Assembly: GCA_002104935.1 (NCBI GenBank)
Contig: MCGT01000012.1
Coordinates: 310,001-374,000 of the forward strand
Source of the DNA: Hesseltinella vesiculosa
Lineage: Eukaryota > Mucoromycota > Mucoromycetes > Mucorales > Cunninghamellaceae
Reading direction: 5' to 3'
DNA: 64,000 nucleotides
Below are positions 59,085 to 64,000 of the stretch, one piece after another. The notes under the pieces were generated by a model. The model did not search any database and was not told the DNA's origin. It was given only the letters and a program-made list of their open reading frames with translations. The first letter of the stretch is position 1; each line of letters opens with the position of its first letter. The position numbers and the translations under genes are program-made.

Positions 59085-60560
59085 AAGTAAGACGTGTCAG
59101 TTAAATAAGATAATATCCCCAAAGTAGCCACCACACCAAACTTGTTTACATGCGCGAATAGTATGCCATTCATTCCTGCCTATACCTTGTGTCGACCAGT
59201 TCAATAATGTTGTCATGCAAAATACCACCAATGCGCGTGTGAGTCGCCTTCAAATTCGTTTTCCCAGAGGTGATCGCCAGTTTCACCAAAGCGTTGTGTG
59301 CTTCGCAAGAAAGTGCTGTGACTGTAATAGGTTCACAGCACCAATTTCCATCAACAAGTCCAAATTTTTTTTTTTTTGATTTTTTTTTTTTTTGATTTTT
59401 TTTTTTTTGATTTTTTTTTTTTTTGATTTTTTTTTTTTTGATTTTTTTTTTTTTGATTTTTTTTTTTGATTTTTTTTTAAAAAAGAAGAATCAACCGAAA
59501 GTGGTGCCCCTACCAAGAAAATAAGACTCGTCAGATAAAGAAGATGATCTCACCAAGGCAGCCACCCAACCAAACATGCTTACCTGCGCCAAAAGTTTCC
59601 ATTGATTTCTGCCTATGCCATGTGTCGACCGGTTCAAAAATAATGTCATGCAAAATGCCACAAAACCAAAGAAAGTGTAAAATGCCTTCGCGATCGTGTT
59701 CCCAGAGGTTATCGCCAATTCCACCAAAGTGTTGTGTGCTCCCCAAGAAAGTGTTGCGATTGTGAGAGGTTCATAGCGTTTCCACCAAAAAGTCCAAGAG
59801 TTTTGTTCCCAAAAAAAAAAAGAAAAAGAATCAACCCAGAGATGGCCCCTACCAAGAAAATAAGGCACGTCAGTTAAAGATGATGGTCTCCCAAGGTAGC
59901 CACCCATCCAAGCAGGCTTACCTGCGCCAAAAGATGCCATTCGTTCCTGCCAATATCTTGTGTGTGACGACCGGCTCAATGATGTTGCCATGCAAATGCC
60001 ACCCAAGAAAAAAGCAAAATGCCTTCATGATCATGTTCCCAGAGGTGGTTATCAATTCCACCAAAATGTTGTTTGATTTCGAAAAAAGTGCTATGATTGC
60101 GAAAGGTTCACAGCACCAATTTCCACCAACAAGCCAAGAGTGTTGTTTCCCACAAAACTTCCTTTTTCTTCATGCACCGCCATTGGTCGTCGGCGGCACT
60201 GCAACCAAAGAAATGAAAATCAGCCCAAAAAAGGTACGAGAGATCTCCGCCAAAAGAGGACCCTACCAAGTAAATAAAAAACGTCAGTGTCTCGCGAAAA
60301 TAGCCACCTAACCAAGCAGGCTTACCAGCGCTAAAAGATGCCATTGGTTTCTGCCTATGCCTTCTGTGTGCCAACCAGGTCAATAATGCTGTCATACAAT
60401 TTAGCCGCCAAAGTGTGTATGAATTGCCTTCAAAATCGTGTTCCCAGAGGTGGTTTCCAATTCTACCAATGTGTTGTGCTTCCCAAGAAAATGCTATGAT
60501 TGCGAGAGATTCAATTCACAGCACCAAAGTCTGCCAATTCAAGAGAGTTTGCTTCCCACA
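59085..60560. repeat. diverged tandem repeat, four units of about 300 bp
   Basis: Units begin near 59,085, 59,507, 59,848 and 60,263. Each carries the same series: AAGAAA(A)TAA then CGTCAG; (C/A)AAGGTAGCCACC-type block; CAAGCAGGCTTACC-type block; ATGCCATTCGTTCCTGCC-type block; TTGTGT then GACC; CAATAATGTTGTCATGCAA; TTCCCAGAGGTG; CACCAAAGTGTTGTGTGCTT-type block; GTGCTATGATTGCGA-type block; and TTCACAGCACCAATTTCCA. Units differ by many substitutions and by insertions between units, so they are old. No frame is kept open across units, so a coding role is unlikely. Confidence 0.8.
59369..59480. repeat. T(n)GA microsatellite inside the tandem repeat
   Basis: Eight or so runs of 9-13 T are separated by GA, lying between units 1 and 2 of the larger repeat. 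On the minus strand it reads as a spurious Lys/Ser repeat frame. Confidence 0.9.
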
Positions 60561-61345
60561 GAGTTCCATTGAATGTGCATTTGGACGTGAGCAGCATTGC
60601 ATTGAAAAAATGACAGAGGCTTGTGACGAGAGAAGGATAAGTGTGCCTTGAAGGATTGCTGGCAGTCAATATCACCCATATAATAGGTGTCAGCCATGTT
60701 GGTCTTCCCAGTGCATGGCAGCTTTAGGGAGTGCCAAAAAAATAAAAGTTTCCCCTGACCAGCAGCCAAAATACAGCAAAGGGTGCCACGGAAAAGATAC
60801 TGATATGTCTTGCCATGACCATCGTCACAATATGCCATCAAATATTTCATAAATGTGTATTGCAGATGACAAGAAGAGGCTTCGCCAATGGCACCAGGAT
60901 GTAGAGAGGCCCTGGCACCGTCTGCGCAAAATTCCACAGGATCGTGCTAGGCAAAAGTTGAAGCCTAGCACCTCCGAAGGTAGCAGACAGAGAATTTTGT
61001 CCATGGCTTGCACAGGTCAGCCCAGAAGTTGAATTGTTCATACACAGGATAACTTGTATGGAGGTTCCCCCCCCCCCATTACGAAAAAAAAAAGACTTGA
61101 ATCCCCGATCACGATAAACAGCCAATGGCCAGCGGTGCTGGTGTCTGTTGCCAGCAATTGCTGCCGAGTGAAGGTTTGCCAAAGAGGGCTGGCAGTGACT
61201 CAAAAAGGCCAAGAACTTGGTAGTTAGTCTACAGTGTTGAAGATCTGGTGTTACTAAATGTGTCAGAGAGTGTGATACTGAACGTACCTGTTACATCGTT
61301 GTGTTCATATGGCCAGTCGGCTGGTGCATCACAACGCTGATTCAT
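60561..61345. other. spacer with overlapping unrecognised frames
   Basis: Minus-strand frames of 132 and 121 residues (60,539-60,937; 60,847-61,212) overlap in different frames. They show no known domain. A pyrimidine/poly-C tract at about 61,069-61,078 is present. I do not support a gene. Confidence 0.35.
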
Positions 61346-61830
61346 CAATGCATCAGTCCAGGGCATTCGTCACCATTGCTTGCGATCAAAAAGACCATGG
61401 TTTGATTGTCATGGTGAACAAAAAAGTAACTAGAAGTCAGCTATGCCGAGGGGTGGTGTCTTGAAATGATCATCACCAGTTTGAGAGTGCTTGTATTTTT
61501 GAATCGAGTCGCAGGCACATAGATCAAAAGCCTAGAGAGCATCGGACTTGCGTGAACGGCATAGGAGGATGTGGTAAATGCACGTAGCTAACGCATCGCT
61601 GATATGGCTCTTGGTTTGACACATTCCAGTGCATTGCTTCATTGATGCATCAATGCATCAGTCCAGGGCATTCGTCGCCATTGCTTGCGACCGTAAAGAT
61701 CATTATTTGATTGCCATGATGACCAAAAAGTAACTTGAAGTCAGCTATGTCAGGGTGTGCTGCCCTGAAGTGATCATCACCAGCTTGAGAGTGACCGTAT
61801 ATTGGAACCGGGTCACAGGCCCATACAGAA
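61346..61830 (+). repeat. direct duplication, ~175-bp copies at 61,346-61,520 and 61,652-61,830
   Basis: Both copies start with ATGCATCAGTCCAGGGCATT and continue through CCATTGCTTGCGA, TGATTG(T/C)CATG, AAAAAGTAACT, GAAGTCAGCTATG, GATCATCACCAG and TTGAGAGTG to a final GTCACAGGC-type block. They differ at perhaps one base in six. A further CATCAATGCATCA phrase precedes both. No protein frame is shared. Confidence 0.75.
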
Positions 61831-62664
61831 AAAAACGAGGGGGCCATCACAGGTGCTTGAACGCACGGCCAAGAAGAGACTGTCTTGGCCAAACATGAGC
61901 GCACCAGCCATAGATATTGAACGGCCAAGACTTGGCTTGGCTTGGCTTGGTTTGACTTGCACCATTACGATGCACTACCACCTGTATTGATATAGCTGGC
62001 TTGAATCCAGGGCCACCTGTCTTGGTTTACGTTGAGGGCTCAGAGTTGCGAGGTTGGAAGCCAGGGCTAGTTTCAGATGCCCGTCAGTAGGGTGCTATGA
62101 CGACAGTTGTGCCTCCACTGCCCCCGGGGACCCAGGGGGGCCGTGTCTAGCTAGCAACGGACCGTTTTCGCACAATGGTGGCACAGCAACAATTTGTGCA
62201 CTTCCCTCATGATTCCAAAGCCTTTGAGGCAAAAAAAAAGCCATGCCACATAGCCCAGCATATGCCAATGATTTGACTGGTGGGTCAAAAGCAAAGGCGC
62301 CGTGCCAGAGGGGGCCTGGCCAGCCACCTGGATCGATGTCTCTTGCAAAAAAAAAAAAAAAAGTGGTCAGTGCATCATGTTCCACAACGTTTCTGATTTT
62401 TTTTTTTGGCATTTTTTTTTCTGTCTCTGACGTACCATTCAATTCCAAAACAAAAAAAAAGTGCTTGTTGCTCAGGGGTGCAATTTTTTTCGGTGCACGT
62501 GTCCCTTTTGTTGCTTTTACGCGACGTCGCCCTCGTGGATCCCGGTTGAGGACAGGGGAGGCGTCGTCATAGCAAATTCCCTACCAAACAGACATCCAAG
62601 CGCCGGAGAAGACGACCAACCATATAGTGTGGAGCCAGAGACTGCCAAGACAGGGGCCAAGACA
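61831..62664. other. spacer left of the modular gene
   Basis: Contains a short GGCTT repeat (about 61,934-61,955) and poly-A/T runs. Minus-strand frames here might include further exons of the modular gene at the right edge, but none can be joined with confidence. Confidence 0.35.
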
Positions 62665-62707
62665 GGCCAACGAAGGGGGGGGGGGAGAACTTGAACCTTC
62701 GTTGGCC
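62665..62707. repeat. 12-bp perfect inverted repeat with G-run loop
   Basis: GGCCAACGAAGG at 62,665-62,676 is matched by CCTTCGTTGGCC at 62,696-62,707. The ~19-base loop contains a run of about ten G. It could form a stable hairpin in DNA or RNA. Its role is unknown. Confidence 0.7.
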
Positions 62708-62851
62708 ACACGCCACATCATCCCAGGAGCTTGGCTAGACATCAATGATTAAATAAAAAAAAAAAGTCGGGTGAGTATTGCCTTTCAGTTGCATTATTTT
62801 TTCTCAACTTACGCAAAGCATCCCGAGACGATGTGGCGGGGGGGCCAAGAA

Positions 62852-63975
62852 TCAGGTTGGGCCCCCAGGAGCGCCAAACATTGGGCCAAGGTTCGCCGTG
62901 AAGTTGGGCAAAGGTTTTGCCCGACGTCCACGGCGACCACCAGCGCGACAGCGAGAGAGACCTTGAGCAGGTGCTGCTGCACCAGCAGCACCACGTAACC
63001 AGCCAACATGGCCGGCACCGACGCTAATTGCGTGGTCGGCGCCGACCACTGCCGCCCCCGTCGCAGTGTTTGATGCCACAGCATTGTTGTGGCGGGGGCG
63101 GAGATACCACACCACCCCGGGAGCAATGGAACTAGTCATCAATAATAAAAAGTAAGGTGAGTATGGCCATTGACGTTGCATAAAATTTTTCTTCTCTCAA
63201 CTTACACAAAGCGTCCCGGGACGATGTGGTAGGGGGGGAACCCCAGAAGCACCGTGCGGCCACCAGGCACGCTAACCATTGGACCGAAGGTCACCACGAG
63301 GTTGGGCATATGGTTTGCCCAACGTCGACGGTGACCTTCAACACGGCGACCGCCATTACGGCGGCCGCGGAGACTTGTGGCAGGCGCTGCAGGTGCAGCA
63401 GCGCCAAGAGCACCGGCAAAAAGGTCAACAGGGGCCCCAGAAGCAAAGGGCCCACCAGCAGCAGAAGACACACAACCAACAGGTGTGCCAGGCACACGGC
63501 CAGCACCAACGCCAGACACAAGGCAGCCAAAGCAAGAGGCTGGGTGCACGGCCCGAGCGCGCTTGAACTTGCGCTCGGGCAATTCTTTGCGGACCGTCGC
63601 CTCACGAGAGCGCTTGCCGAGAACTATGTTGAAAGAAAAAAAAGGATCGCCATCAGCACCAAGTAAAATGTTTTAAAGTGAACTGAGAGATATACTTACC
63701 TGTGTAGCTCTCGTGAGGACGACGGGGGGAGCACCAGTCAACATCTGCTCCGGAGAGCAGATAAAATATGCCCCAATAAAGGGCATTGCTGGCCAGCGCA
63801 CGATTGCTGCGCCAGCCAGCCACAGAGAAGCCAGCCAAAAGGTTTACCGCCCCCTTGGCAAATGTTTGTGCCGTGGTCTTGATGTTGAGGGGGCGGAAGC
63901 AGGAAGAGGGAGCCTTGCCTTTCATCTGGGGCTTTGATGCGCCAACGACAGGAGCATGTCGACGCACCAATTTGC
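62852..63975 (-). CDS. Gly/Ala/Arg-rich protein of duplicated exon modules, 5' end outside window
   Basis: Three minus-strand exons join in frame: 63,975-63,700, 63,623-63,206 and 63,131-62,852, with GTAAGT-type donors and T(A)AG/CTAG acceptors. More exons lie beyond the right edge, since the first exon seen begins at an acceptor (CTTGTAG). Exon 1 encodes GKLVRRHAPVVGASKPQMKG and FSVAGWRSNRALASNALYWG. Exon 2 starts VLGKRSREATVRKELPERKF, then becomes Ala/Gly/Pro-rich and ends GRRNGGRR, MPNLVVTFGPMVSVPGG and VPGRFV. Exon 3 repeats the second half (GAAGAAAPA, GGRRGRRAKPLPNFTANLGP, MFGAPGGPT) but stops at TGA 13 codons before the equivalent splice site. The family is not recognised; Arg/Gly-rich blocks suggest nucleic-acid binding only weakly. 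Splice fit supports a real gene. Confidence 0.5.
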
Positions 63976-64000
63976 CTACAAGCAGGAAAAAGGTCAACGA

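Noticed and set aside
59283..59516. Lys/Ser-repeat ORF on the minus strand
   Set aside because: It is only the translation of the T(n)GA microsatellite.
60539..61212. Two overlapping minus-strand ORFs of 132 and 121 residues
   Set aside because: They overlap in different frames without splice sites or known motifs, consistent with chance in repeat-rich DNA.
1..64000. CRISPR arrays, bacterial operons, telomeric repeats
   Set aside because: None were seen. The repeats present are tandem or dispersed eukaryotic types, and no TTAGGG-type array occurs.

Overview
The window is nuclear DNA of a filamentous fungus. Genes carry many short GT-AG introns (about 45-180 nt) with T-rich tracts before the 3' splice site, intergenic spaces are short, and the proteins are fungal or opisthokont (SMC5, Las1, SF3A1, ariadne, dynactin p25, CSC1, DHA2 transporters). 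The intron style, the EBP-type sterol isomerase and the Tc1/pogo remnants suggest an early-diverging lineage, most likely Mucoromycota. That placement is an inference from style, not a measured assignment.

Layout. 1-12,540 is gene-poor and AT-rich. It holds decayed coding tracts, a possible Gag-like/proline-rich ORF (6.35-6.87 kb), a frameshifted Tc1/mariner transposase (9.2-10.0 kb), a broken pogo-like transposase (10.0-11.25 kb), a ~765-bp near-perfect palindrome (11,311-12,074) and an inverted second copy of the pogo 3' end (12.08-12.45 kb). 12.5-30.6 kb is a gene-dense block: membrane RING-CH ubiquitin ligase (-), tandem-bromodomain/ankyrin Rsc4-like remodeller subunit (+), F-box/EF-hand protein (-), SMC5 (+), a TPR-like protein possibly of the Nro1/Ett1 type (-), Las1 (+) and a mitochondrial rhodanese/persulfide dioxygenase (+). 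30.6-34.8 kb is a decayed repeat-bearing spacer. 34.8-56.65 kb is gene-dense again: Ser/Thr-rich mucin-like membrane protein (+), ariadne RBR ligase (-), SF3A1 (-), secreted subtilase (-), dynactin p25 (-), EBP sterol isomerase (+), CSC1/OSCA-type channel (-) and two tandem DHA2 transporters (+). 56.65-64 kb is repeat-rich: a diverged four-copy tandem repeat, a T(n)GA microsatellite, direct duplications, and the 3' end of a minus-strand gene built from duplicated exon-intron modules that runs off the right edge.

The genes are eukaryotic housekeeping units rather than an operon. Several pairs are divergent with only 100-370 bp between start codons (F-box/SMC5, TPR-like/Las1, p25/EBP, CSC1/DHA2), so they probably share promoter regions. 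Functional themes are genome maintenance (SMC5, Rsc4-like), RNA processing (Las1, SF3A1), ubiquitin signalling (RING-CH, F-box, ariadne) and membrane transport. No CRISPR array, rRNA or convincing tRNA was seen. The least explained material is the palindrome/pogo complex, a four-member decayed repeat family (7.1, 31.8, 33.4 and 57.2 kb) and the modular gene at the right edge.
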